Source: DASZQY01 sp035548515 (lineage in GTDB: Bacteria; Pseudomonadota; Alphaproteobacteria; Rhizobiales; Kaistiaceae). From it: 64,000 nt of DNA. Below, one piece after another: positions 53,361 to 61,138 of the stretch. The notes beneath the pieces were generated by a model. The model did no database searches. It saw nothing but the letters and a program-made list of their open reading frames with translations, and had not been told where the DNA came from. The stretch is from assembly GCA_035548515.1 (NCBI GenBank), contig DASZSW010000037.1, positions 1 through 64,000 on the forward strand, in the 5' to 3' direction. The position numbers were made by a program, and so were the translations under genes. How positions within the stretch are numbered: position 1 is the stretch's first letter; each line of letters opens with the position of its first letter.

Positions 53361-54200
53361 TCATCCCTTCACCGCGCCGCTGGTCAGGCCCTGGATGAAC
53401 GAACGCTGGAGGAAGGCATAGGCGAGCACGACAGGAATAACGGAGGCGGTCGCGGCCGCAGTCAGCGGTCCCCACGCGATGCCGTTTTCGGTAACGAAGA
53501 AATAGACGCCTACCTGGATCAACCGATGCTGGTCGCTGAGGACGAGGCTGTAGCCGACAAGGAATTCGTTCCAGATGTGGATGAAGACCAGAACACCGCC
53601 GGCGAGCAGCCCTGGCCGCAACAGCGGCAGCGTCACGCGATAGAACGCGCCGAGCCGCGAGCAGCCGTCGACGCGCGCCGCTTCCTCGAGCTCGTTCGGG
53701 ATACTGGCGACGAAACCCCGAAGCAGCCAGATCAGGGTAGGTACCAGCCAGGCGCTGTAGACGAGAACGAGGACGATCAGCGTGTCGTAGATACCGAGGT
53801 GAACGGCCAGCGAGTAGAGCGGAACGATGATGGCGATGCCCGGAATCATCACGGTCGCCCACATCAGGTTGAGGGTGAGCTTGCGACCGGCGAAGGCGTG
53901 GCGGACGGTGGCGTGGGCAGCGTGAGCGGCGAGACCGAGGCTCAGCACGAGCGTGAAGGCGATTACGATGACGGTATTGACCAGGTAGTGGCTGTAGCGG
54001 CCGCTGAAAACTGCCGTCACCCAGTTGCCGAAAGTCACTGTTTCCGGAATCCACTCCGAGGGGAACGCGTTGACGTCGATGACCGACTTCAGTGACGTTG
54101 AGACGCCCCAGAGGACCGGGAGCGCGGCGAATACGGCGCCGACACCAAGGCCAGCGTAGGTGAACGCCGCAGCCGCGCGCGATGACGACGCCGTGGTCAC
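53361..54200 (-). CDS. carbohydrate ABC transporter permease, MalG type
   Basis: A 279-residue permease with six membrane segments. The EAA loop is seen as ELEEAARVDGCSRLGAFYRVTLPLLRPG (about residues 180-207). The N-terminal segment YAGLGVGAVFAALPVLWGVSTSLK is typical of MalG-type proteins. Start is GTG 54200, overlapping the partner stop by one base (TAGTG). It partners with the MalF-type permease. Confidence 0.92.
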   Translation of the reverse strand: MTTASSSRAAAAFTYAGLGVGAVFAALPVLWGVSTSLKSVIDVNAFPSEWIPETVTFGNWVTAVFSGRYSHYLVNTVIVIAFTLVLSLGLAAHAAHATVRHAFAGRKLTLNLMWATVMIPGIAIIVPLYSLAVHLGIYDTLIVLVLVYSAWLVPTLIWLLRGFVASIPNELEEAARVDGCSRLGAFYRVTLPLLRPGLLAGGVLVFIHIWNEFLVGYSLVLSDQHRLIQVGVYFFVTENGIAWGPLTAAATASVIPVVLAYAFLQRSFIQGLTSGAVKG

Positions 54201-55105
54201 TATGCGGCCTCGTCGCGAAGGATGCGCGCGTAGATCAGCGCGAAGATCACGTTGACCGCGAAGATGACGACGGCGCCGGCGCTTGCCGTACCCATCCGAT
54301 AGTATTTGAAGGCCTCGAGGAACACCTTCAGCGCCATCGTCTCAGTGCTGCCGACCGGCCCTCCCCCGGTCATGACCAAAACCATGGTGACGTGATTGAA
54401 AGTGTTGAGCGTCGTCAGCACGAGAGCGACGAGCAACGTACTGCGGATGTGAGGAAAGGTGACGTGGGCGAACCGTTGCCAGGGACCGGCGCCATCGATG
54501 ACAGCGGCCTCGTTGAGTTCGTTCGGTACGGTCTGCAGCGCTGCCAGCGTAAAGACCATGATCATCGGATAGGACGACCACGAGTGTGCGAGGATCAGCG
54601 CCGGCATCGACCAGGTGAAGCTGGTGAGCAGACTCGGAATGCTGAGGTGGAATAGCCGCTCGATGTCCTGGATGACTGGGCTGAAGCTCGGGTTTATCAG
54701 CCACGCCCAAAGCAGGCCGCCGACCAGCGCCGACACGAGCCACGGCAGGATGAGGACCGTGCGGAACCAGCCGCGAAAGCGGATGGGCTGATTGAGCAGC
54801 ATGGCGAAGCCCACGCCGAGCGGCGTCGCAACGGCAACAGTGCCAAAAACGAAAGTGAGGGAATTGCCGATGCGGGCCAACGCAGCGTTGCCGAACAGAA
54901 AATCGGCGTAGTTGGCGAAGCCGACAAACTGCCCAAGATCCAGGTAGCGTGACTTGTAGACGCTCTGCACCAACGCATAGCCAAGCGGCGCAAACGATAC
55001 CGCGGCGATGAGGATCAGCGCCGGCGCGATGGCGAGATAGGGGTAGAGCACACGCCGCCGAACGGCGCCGACCGGCATCGGGGCGGCGAGGGCATGGGCG
55101 CTCAT
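54200..55105 (-). CDS. carbohydrate ABC transporter permease, MalF type
   Basis: A 301-residue permease. The first membrane segment is YLAIAPALILIAAVSFAPLG. The EAA loop is NELNEAAVIDGAGPWQRFAHVTFPHI near 205-230. Start ATG 55105 (MSAHALAA) overlaps the SDR stop in an ATGA junction; the longer frame to 55171 is inside the SDR gene. No ATP-binding subunit is encoded in this locus. Confidence 0.92.
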   Translation of the reverse strand: MSAHALAAPMPVGAVRRRVLYPYLAIAPALILIAAVSFAPLGYALVQSVYKSRYLDLGQFVGFANYADFLFGNAALARIGNSLTFVFGTVAVATPLGVGFAMLLNQPIRFRGWFRTVLILPWLVSALVGGLLWAWLINPSFSPVIQDIERLFHLSIPSLLTSFTWSMPALILAHSWSSYPMIMVFTLAALQTVPNELNEAAVIDGAGPWQRFAHVTFPHIRSTLLVALVLTTLNTFNHVTMVLVMTGGGPVGSTETMALKVFLEAFKYYRMGTASAGAVVIFAVNVIFALIYARILRDEAA

Positions 55106-55875
55106 GGCAGGTGCATCCCGCCGTCGACGAGCAGATCGACACCCGTGATGTAGCGGCCGGCATCGGAGCAAAGCAGCAGCGCGGCGCCGACGCAGTCCTC
55201 CGCAGTGCCTGCTTGTCCGGCCGGGATGCGAGCGAGAATGGAGCGGTAAAGCGCGTCGTTCTGCTTCAACTCATCATTGCGGTCGGTATCAATGAGGCCG
55301 GGCGCCAGCACGTTGCAGGTGACCCCTTGCGCAGCGTATTCGCGCGCCAGACTGCGCAGCATCGTCGATAGCGCGCTCTTAAGCCCGGCGTAGGCAAGCA
55401 AGTTGGGGTTGGGGCGCACCTGCTGGACGCTGCCAATGCCGACAATGCGCCCCCAGCGCCGCTCAGCCATCGCGGGTAGCGTCGCCTGAATCAGTCGGAG
55501 CGCCGACCACAGGTTTGCGTCGACGTGACGCTGAAAGAGGGCGTGGTCGACTTCGGTGAGGTGCTTGCGCTCCTGGATCGAGGCATTGAGCACGAGGATG
55601 TCGAGCTTGCCGCCGGCGAGCGCCTGCTTCGCCAGGGCATCGGCTCCGGCCGGCTGAATCAGATCGGCCTGCACGATGGCGCCGGCACCTCCGCCAGCTT
55701 TGATCTCGCGGAGCGCGTTTCCGGCGGCGTCGCTGTCTTGATGGTAGTGGAGAAGGACTTCAGCGCCTTGCGTAGCGAGGCCGAGCGCGATGGCGCGACC
55801 GATCCCACGACTGGCGCCTGTCACCAACGCGCGACGACCATCGAGCCTGAACGCCGAGGAAACGGAAGCTGCCAC
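55102..55875 (-). CDS. short-chain dehydrogenase/reductase
   Basis: A 257-residue classical SDR. The nucleotide motif TGASRGIGRA is at about 19-28, NAS replaces NAG, the catalytic Ser is in GIGSVQQ, and the active-site YAGLK is near 162. An absence of acid after beta2 (LLHYHQD) suggests NADP or mixed specificity. It is the first gene of the leftward importer unit, next to the divergent control region. Likely oxidises the imported sugar at C1 ahead of lactone opening and dehydration. Confidence 0.88.
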   Translation of the reverse strand: MAASVSSAFRLDGRRALVTGASRGIGRAIALGLATQGAEVLLHYHQDSDAAGNALREIKAGGGAGAIVQADLIQPAGADALAKQALAGGKLDILVLNASIQERKHLTEVDHALFQRHVDANLWSALRLIQATLPAMAERRWGRIVGIGSVQQVRPNPNLLAYAGLKSALSTMLRSLAREYAAQGVTCNVLAPGLIDTDRNDELKQNDALYRSILARIPAGQAGTAEDCVGAALLLCSDAGRYITGVDLLVDGGMHLP

Positions 55876-56093
55876 AGGCTACTCCAGCGCATGAGAGGTA
55901 CGGGAGATTCGCCACGTCCGTGAAAGGAGTTGTGGTTCACTTCCGAACCTTTTCCGATCCAATCTTGACCAAATTGGCGAATTCCTGTCAAGGTAGCTTT
56001 AATCTGCGGCCTTTAGCGGCTAAGAAGCGCCATCGGAGAGGCGGAAGTGGTTCGGTATCGGTTCAGGACGTTCCCCAGCGACAAGGACGTGCC
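55876..56093. promoter_or_regulatory. divergent control region of the sugar-acid locus
   Basis: 218 bp between the leftward SDR and rightward DapA-like genes. An inverted repeat CTTGAC (55964-55969) and GTCAAG (55987-55992) with a 17 nt spacer surrounds an AT-rich core. A rightward promoter candidate is TTGGCG (55974-55979), 18 nt, TTTAAT (55998-56003), overlapping the repeat. The adjacent GntR regulator is the likely ligand of the repeat, but its spacing is wide for the FadR subgroup. Confidence 0.4.
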
Positions 56094-57053
56094 GTGAAGC
56101 AGAACGTCCGCGACGAACAGGCCCCCCTTTCGGGCGTATGGCCGATCGTGACCACGCCTTTTGATGGTGCCGGACGGCTCGACGTCGACGGCCTCGGGAA
56201 CGTCGTTGAGCACATAATCGGCAGCGGCGCACATGGCCTGGTCTATCCCGCCATCGCCAGCGAATTTCAGACGCTGAGCGCCGATGAGCGGCGTACTGCA
56301 GTCGATCATGTCATCGCGGTGACTGACGGGCGCCGGCCGGTTGTCGTCGGCATCTCATCCGCGGATGATCATACTTCTCCCGCGGCTCTGGCCAATCACG
56401 CTGCGACGCGCGCCGCCGCCGGGGTGATGCTGATGCCGCGGCCCTCCGATGCGCGCGATCCCGGCGCCATCCGCGACGCCTTCAGTGCGGTCGCGGCGGC
56501 GTGCGGGCTTCCGATCATTTTGCAGAACGCTCCGGGACCGCTGGGGCCGGCACTGTCCGCCGATGCGGTGCGACTCATCGTCGAGGCAGTGCCGAGCATT
56601 CAATACGTCAAGGAAGAGACGCAGCCTTGCGGGCAGCGTATCACCAAGCTGTTGAGGGCGATGCCGAGCGGGCTTGCCGGGGTGTTCGGCGGCGCTGGCG
56701 GGCGCTTTGTGCTGGACGAACTTGCGCGCGGCGCCGTCGGCACCATGCCGGCTTGCGAATTCACCGCGCTGCATGTCGCGCTCTATGACCGCTTTGCCGC
56801 TGGCGATCGCGCCGAAGCACGGCGGTTGTTCAATGCGCTTCTGCCGCTCCTCAATTTCGAGAGCGTCTTCCGCACGCCGGCGACAAAGTTCATCTTGCAT
56901 CGCATGGGCATCATCGATTCTCCGCGCCACCGCGACGACAATCCCGACCTCGACGACGCCGACCGGTTGGAGTTGATCACCATCCTTGAGAACATGGGGG
57001 CGCGAGCGCGGATCAATCCCCCCAACATCCTCGGCCTTGCCGCCGATGGTTGA
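56094..57053 (+). CDS. dihydrodipicolinate synthase-family aldolase/dehydratase
   Basis: A 319-residue DapA-family TIM barrel. The Schiff-base Lys173 is in IQYVKEET. The tyrosine of the family's LYNxP motif is replaced by Gln144 in ILQNAPGPLG, and the TT motif of the dipicolinate enzymes becomes AIASEF. It is therefore not DapA itself but a keto-acid-processing member such as a 2-keto-3-deoxy-sugar-acid aldolase or dehydratase. I chose GTG 56094 with AAGGA six bases upstream; the frame is open to 55920 across the promoter region. First gene of the rightward unit. Confidence 0.85.
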   Translation: MKQNVRDEQAPLSGVWPIVTTPFDGAGRLDVDGLGNVVEHIIGSGAHGLVYPAIASEFQTLSADERRTAVDHVIAVTDGRRPVVVGISSADDHTSPAALANHAATRAAAGVMLMPRPSDARDPGAIRDAFSAVAAACGLPIILQNAPGPLGPALSADAVRLIVEAVPSIQYVKEETQPCGQRITKLLRAMPSGLAGVFGGAGGRFVLDELARGAVGTMPACEFTALHVALYDRFAAGDRAEARRLFNALLPLLNFESVFRTPATKFILHRMGIIDSPRHRDDNPDLDDADRLELITILENMGARARINPPNILGLAADG

Positions 57054-57792
57054 TCAGCCATCCATCGGCCTACCAGCGGACGCCGCCGACGCTCAGGAGC
57101 AGCTGAACGTTCGCGAACGCTCGGAGTACCTCGGAAACCTGATCTACCGTCAGATATTCGAAGGGATTAAACGCGGCACCTACGCTCCCGGCGACCGACT
57201 GCCGACAGAGCGGCGCCTGATGATGCAGTTTGCAGCAGCGCGCAACACCGTTCGCAAAGCGATTTCGCGATTGGTCGAGGATGGACTGATACAGCGCCAG
57301 ATGGGCAGCGGCACCTACGTCGCGACGACCGCAACCATGTCGACCAATGCCGACGGTCGCACGGTCAGCCCGCTCGATGTGCTGGAAGCGCGCATGGCAG
57401 TCGAGCCTGGCTTTGCCGATCTTCTGGTGGCGCGTGCGACAGAGGCCGATTTCGAGCGGATGGAGGAGCATCTTGAGCGGCTGGAGCGTGCTCGCGATCA
57501 GCGCAGTTTCCGCGAGGCAGGCTATGCCTTCCATCTTGAGATCGCGCGCGCGACCCGTAACCCGCTGCTCGTGCGCATCTTCGAACTGATCATCGAGGCG
57601 CGAGCGCAGGCAGGCTGGAACAAGCTGCGACAGCTCAATGACAGCCGCGAAGCCCAGAAGGCGCAGATTGCGTCCAATCGGCGCGTGCTGGCGGCGCTAC
57701 GCGAACGCGACACGGCGAGCGCCCGCCAACTCATGCGCGGGCATTTGTGGGCGATGATTTCAGACGTCGCCGGACCGGTCGGCCAGGACTGA
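57046..57792 (+). CDS. GntR-family regulator, FadR/FCD subgroup
   Basis: A 248-residue regulator. The winged helix-turn-helix spans about 28-100 (YRQIFEGIKRGTYAPGDRLPTERRL, RNTVRKAISRLVEDGLI). The effector domain is an all-helical FCD region at about 110-240 with EARMAVEPGFADLLVARA and FHLEIARATRNPLL. ATG 57046 overlaps the end of the DapA-like gene by 8 nt. FCD regulators bind sugar acids or keto acids, consistent with control of both divergent units. Confidence 0.92.
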   Translation: MVDQPSIGLPADAADAQEQLNVRERSEYLGNLIYRQIFEGIKRGTYAPGDRLPTERRLMMQFAAARNTVRKAISRLVEDGLIQRQMGSGTYVATTATMSTNADGRTVSPLDVLEARMAVEPGFADLLVARATEADFERMEEHLERLERARDQRSFREAGYAFHLEIARATRNPLLVRIFELIIEARAQAGWNKLRQLNDSREAQKAQIASNRRVLAALRERDTASARQLMRGHLWAMISDVAGPVGQD

Positions 57793-57817
57793 TACAGCGG
57801 TTGTTCAGGAGTTATCG

Positions 57818-58966
57818 ATGAAAATTGCGTCGCTTGAGGCACGGGTCCTCGGCAACCCGTGGAAGAACTGGGTACTGGTCAAGCTCGTCACCGACGATGG
57901 CATCATCGGCTGGGGCGACGCCACTACGCCCATGACCTACAAGCCGGTGCTTGGCGCCATCGAGGAGATGGCGCCGCTCTGCGTCGGCAAAGACCCGCGC
58001 CAGATCGAGCGGCTGTGGGAGGCGCTTTTCACCACGCTCTACCTCCCCAACGATGGCACGCTGCTTTCGGCCATGGCTGGCATCGAGACTGCATGCTGGG
58101 ACGTGCTGGGAAAATCGCTCGACGTGCCGCTCCATCAGCTTCTTGGCGGCCGCGTCCACGACCGGATCAAGGCCTACGCCAACGGGTGGTACAACGGGCC
58201 GCGTTCGGCCGGCGCATTCGCCGACAAGGCGAGCGAGGTGGTGGCGCTTGGATATCGGGCGCTGAAGTTCGACCCATTCGGCTCAGCGTTTCGCGTGCTC
58301 GACCCGGCCGAGAGAAAGATCAGCCTCGATATCGTGCGCGCAGTGCGCGAGCGCCTCGGCGACGGCGTTGATTTGATGATAGAGGTGCATGATCGGCTGA
58401 CGGTGCCGGAAGCGATCCGCATCTGCCGCGAGCTGGAGGAATTCCGGCCGTTGTGGGTCGAAGCACCGGTTTGGTCAACTGACACCGCATCGCTGGCGAG
58501 CGTCGCCGCGGCGACGCCGCTCCGCATAGTTGCCGGCGAGCGCTTCACCAATCTGGCTGATTTCGCCGATTTGCTCGCAACACGTCGCGTCGACGTCGTG
58601 CAGCCGGAATATGTCGAGCTTGGCGGCGTCCATCGTCTTCGCCAGGTCGCGGCGATGGCAGAGTCCTATCAGGCTATGATCGCGCCGCATAACGCACGCT
58701 GCCCGCTCAGCACGGCGGTCAACGTCCATGTCGATGCGGCAACGCGAAACGTCTTCCTGCAGGAAACCTTCGATGATTTCCACGTGCCGTGGGCACGCGA
58801 TCTGTTCGACGGCATTCCTAAAATCAAGGATGGATATCTGACCGTACCGGAGGGTCCCGGTATCAGTGTCGGGGTCAATGAAGCGCTGATCGACCGCTAT
58901 CCACCGGGCACGCGCAACTACATGAATCTTTTCAACACGGGCTGGGAACAACGGTTCACACAATAA
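57818..58966 (+). CDS. enolase-superfamily sugar-acid dehydratase (galactonate dehydratase-like)
   Basis: A 382-residue enolase-superfamily protein. ALKFDPFG near 152 gives the KxD motif of the galactonate-dehydratase-type group. Metal ligands and catalytic residues are seen in IEVHDR (Glu, His) near 190, WVEAPV near 216, VAGERF near 243, and the general-base His in APHNARCP near 290. It should dehydrate a sugar acid to a 2-keto-3-deoxy acid, which the DapA-like enzyme could process. It differs from the KxK-type relative at 50794-51912. Confidence 0.88.
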   Translation: MKIASLEARVLGNPWKNWVLVKLVTDDGIIGWGDATTPMTYKPVLGAIEEMAPLCVGKDPRQIERLWEALFTTLYLPNDGTLLSAMAGIETACWDVLGKSLDVPLHQLLGGRVHDRIKAYANGWYNGPRSAGAFADKASEVVALGYRALKFDPFGSAFRVLDPAERKISLDIVRAVRERLGDGVDLMIEVHDRLTVPEAIRICRELEEFRPLWVEAPVWSTDTASLASVAAATPLRIVAGERFTNLADFADLLATRRVDVVQPEYVELGGVHRLRQVAAMAESYQAMIAPHNARCPLSTAVNVHVDAATRNVFLQETFDDFHVPWARDLFDGIPKIKDGYLTVPEGPGISVGVNEALIDRYPPGTRNYMNLFNTGWEQRFTQ

Positions 58967-59093
58967 CCCTCTGCTTTTTCGATAGCGTCTGGCCGCCCGG
59001 GTACTTGTCGAGCTTCGGGAGGTCGTCCCGCGCGTAGGTTTTCGGATATCCGGTGACCGGATCGTCGTAGAGCACGCACACAATCTTAGCCAT
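58956..59093 (-). pseudogene. truncated NAD-dependent formate dehydrogenase (N-terminal remnant)
   Basis: From ATG 59093 the frame encodes MAKIVCVLYDDPVTGYPKTY and continues to PGGQTL at residue 37. This matches the extreme N-terminus of NAD-dependent formate dehydrogenase, normally about 400 residues. Homology stops near 58983 and eight unrelated residues lead to a stop inside the dehydratase gene's 3' end. The active-site and NAD-binding parts are gone. The break lies about 16 bp from the end of the sugar-acid locus, suggesting the gene was cut when that locus arrived or was rearranged. Confidence 0.8.
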
Positions 59094-59124
59094 GTTCGGC
59101 TCCGAGTCAGCCTGACGCGTGGCG

Positions 59125-59138
59125 GCGTTTCGAAACGC
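59125..59138. repeat. 14 bp perfect palindrome behind the molybdenum hydroxylase operon
   Basis: GCGTTTCGAAACGC is perfectly self-complementary and lies 12 bp past the CoxS-CoxG fusion stop and upstream of the formate dehydrogenase remnant. In RNA it can form a 5 bp stem with a UCGA loop. No T-run follows. It could be a weak terminator or a leftover operator of the formate dehydrogenase gene. Confidence 0.4.
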
Positions 59139-59150
59139 GTGAGGCATCGC

Positions 59151-60332
59151 TTACTTTCGTCGAAATAGCCTGGTGAACCGCGAGAACAACGACCGAATCT
59201 CGCTTCGGAAAATTGATACCGCGAGCGAAATTGCGTTGAGTTCGGTTCGCGCTGGCTTGCGCCCTTCGTTTGCCGCCCCACCGGCCAAATCGTCCTCGAC
59301 CGCACGAGCGAAGTCCTGCATGAGGCGCTGTACGACGGCCCTCACGATGCCGGGGCGGCCGAACTGCGCCAGCGATCCTGTCAGCGAATAGGTGATCGTG
59401 GCGTCTACCTTCGTCGACGTCGCATCGATTGAGGAGAGCGTGAAGGCCATTTTGCCTTGCGCTCGCGAGCCGTTGCCGCTGTCGGCGCCTCTGCCTGAGA
59501 CGTCGCCAGAATGACTGGATGGATCCAGGTGGAGATCGGCGTCGCCGATAAAGTTTGCGACGATGGGGCCGAGCTTTACCTTTATCCTTCCCTTGAAGCT
59601 TTCGCCGGCCTGCTCCAGCAGTTCCGCGCCCGGGACGCAGCTCGTGACGCGCCTGAGGTCGGCGAATAGCGACCAGACATGCTCGCGTGGCCGATGTATT
59701 TCGAAACTTTCCCGTATCTCGACGCCACCACCCGGCTGAGACTCTTTGGCGCTCGGCGGTGATGACGAGGCAGACGGCATCGGCGAAACGACCGGCAACG
59801 GCGTATTGTGGCGGACGTCTCGCGCCATTTCGGCAGCTTGCGGCAACTCCGGCGCTCCCGGTCGGGTCGCGGCGTGGGCGTCGAGCACCTTGCGGATGGC
59901 GCGCACTATGCCGACATATCCAGTGCACCGGCAAAGGTTTCCGCCAAGCTCGAGACGAACACGGCGGTCGTCCGCATGCGGCAACCGCTGCACGATGTCG
60001 CGCGCCGTTATCAGCATTGCGGGCGTACAGAAGCCGCACTGCAACGCGTGCTCGGCCGTGAAAGCAGCGCGTAGCTCAACCATCGTTGCGTCGCTGTCGA
60101 GACCCTCGATGGTGCGAACGTCCGCACCATCACAGGCAGCGGCAAACGCGAGACAGGAGCGCACCGGCCTACCGCCAACGACGATTGTGCACGCGCCACA
60201 CACGCCCTGCTCACAGCCAAGATGCGTGCCGGTAAGCCTCAGGTCGTCGCGCAGGTAGTCGGCCAGGCTTGTCCTCGGCTCGACGCTTGCCCGCCGGATC
60301 GTACCGTTCACGGTCAAGGTGACGTCGGTCAT
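59151..60332 (-). CDS. 2Fe-2S small subunit (CoxS type) fused to a CoxG-like domain
   Basis: A 393-residue fusion. Residues 1-150 are the molybdenum-hydroxylase small subunit: plant-type cluster ligands Cys40, Cys45, Cys48 and Cys60 (GCEQGVCGAC) and the second cluster Cys99, Cys102, Cys134 and Cys136 (CGFC, CRC). A Pro/Ser/Ala-rich linker spans about 155-203. Residues about 204-350 are a CoxG/SRPBCC domain (VWSLFADLRRVTSCVPGAELLE). A basic amphipathic tail (FSRFTRLFRRK) may bind the membrane, as proposed for CoxG. The fusion places the anchoring function in the enzyme itself. It overlaps the FAD subunit gene by 4 nt. Confidence 0.92.
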   Translation of the reverse strand: MTDVTLTVNGTIRRASVEPRTSLADYLRDDLRLTGTHLGCEQGVCGACTIVVGGRPVRSCLAFAAACDGADVRTIEGLDSDATMVELRAAFTAEHALQCGFCTPAMLITARDIVQRLPHADDRRVRLELGGNLCRCTGYVGIVRAIRKVLDAHAATRPGAPELPQAAEMARDVRHNTPLPVVSPMPSASSSPPSAKESQPGGGVEIRESFEIHRPREHVWSLFADLRRVTSCVPGAELLEQAGESFKGRIKVKLGPIVANFIGDADLHLDPSSHSGDVSGRGADSGNGSRAQGKMAFTLSSIDATSTKVDATITYSLTGSLAQFGRPGIVRAVVQRLMQDFARAVEDDLAGGAANEGRKPARTELNAISLAVSIFRSEIRSLFSRFTRLFRRK

Positions 60333-61138
60333 GGCCGCGCGGCTTGTTCGAGCGTACGGCGGAGAATCGTCGCGTGGATTTGTGCGGTCGCGGGCGAGAA
60401 TGCGTGGCCGCCCTCATAGATGATCGACCGGCTGGTCATCGGAGAGGATAACAACGACGTCGCGTCGGCGATGACGATGGGCCGCGATTCCGTTGCACCG
60501 ATCGCAACGCGGGCAACGGCGCGCAGTGGATCGATCACCACGGCGCACATGGCGACGGCCAGTTCGCCGGTCTTGCGGCAGAACTTGTTGAAGGCCCACC
60601 GGGCGCGAGCGGACAGGTTCGGGATGTGAACCCGCGTAATGATCTCGGATGGCGCCAGCGCCGTCTCGAACGCCGATACCATCAACTGATCGACGGGTAT
60701 CTGGCGCGTACCCTTCGGCCCTGTAACGCTGACCTTCGCGCCCAGCGCGGAGAGGCATGTGATCCAGTCAGCGGAAGGGTCGGCGTGGGCGAGACTGCCG
60801 CCGATAGTGCCGGCGTTGCGCACAGCGCGATAGGCGATGCCGGAAGCGACAAACCGCATCATGCCGCGCGTCGTATCCGGAAGTTTTCCATCTTCGACCT
60901 CGGCATGGGTCAGCGCCGCTCCGACGCTGAGATCTCCTTCGCCAGCCGTGATGCTTGTGATCTCGGGAATGCGACGGACGTCGACCAGCATGCTTGGCTT
61001 TGCCAGCCGCAATCGCATCATCGGGCCGAGAGACTGCCCGCCGGCGAGGACCTTGGCCGCGCCGTTCGCTTCGGCAAGAAGCCTGACGGCCTCCTCTATG
61101 GAAGACGGCCTCGCGTACTCGAACGCTGTGGGTTTCAC
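60329..61138 (-). CDS. FAD-binding medium subunit of molybdenum hydroxylase (CoxM type)
   Basis: A 269-residue FAD subunit. The flavin-binding motifs are AGGQSLGPMMRLR near residue 32 and TIGGSLAHADPSAD near 112, as in CoxM/xanthine dehydrogenase FAD subunits. It transfers electrons from the Fe-S subunit. It overlaps both neighbours by 4 nt, giving the L-M-S gene order. Length is slightly short for the family (about 280-290) but complete. Confidence 0.93.
   Translation of the reverse strand: MKPTAFEYARPSSIEEAVRLLAEANGAAKVLAGGQSLGPMMRLRLAKPSMLVDVRRIPEITSITAGEGDLSVGAALTHAEVEDGKLPDTTRGMMRFVASGIAYRAVRNAGTIGGSLAHADPSADWITCLSALGAKVSVTGPKGTRQIPVDQLMVSAFETALAPSEIITRVHIPNLSARARWAFNKFCRKTGELAVAMCAVVIDPLRAVARVAIGATESRPIVIADATSLLSSPMTSRSIIYEGGHAFSPATAQIHATILRRTLEQAARP

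Noticed and set aside
56094..57053. Naming the DapA-family gene dapA
   Set aside because: The conserved Tyr and Thr-Thr of dihydrodipicolinate synthase are replaced and the gene sits in a catabolic locus.
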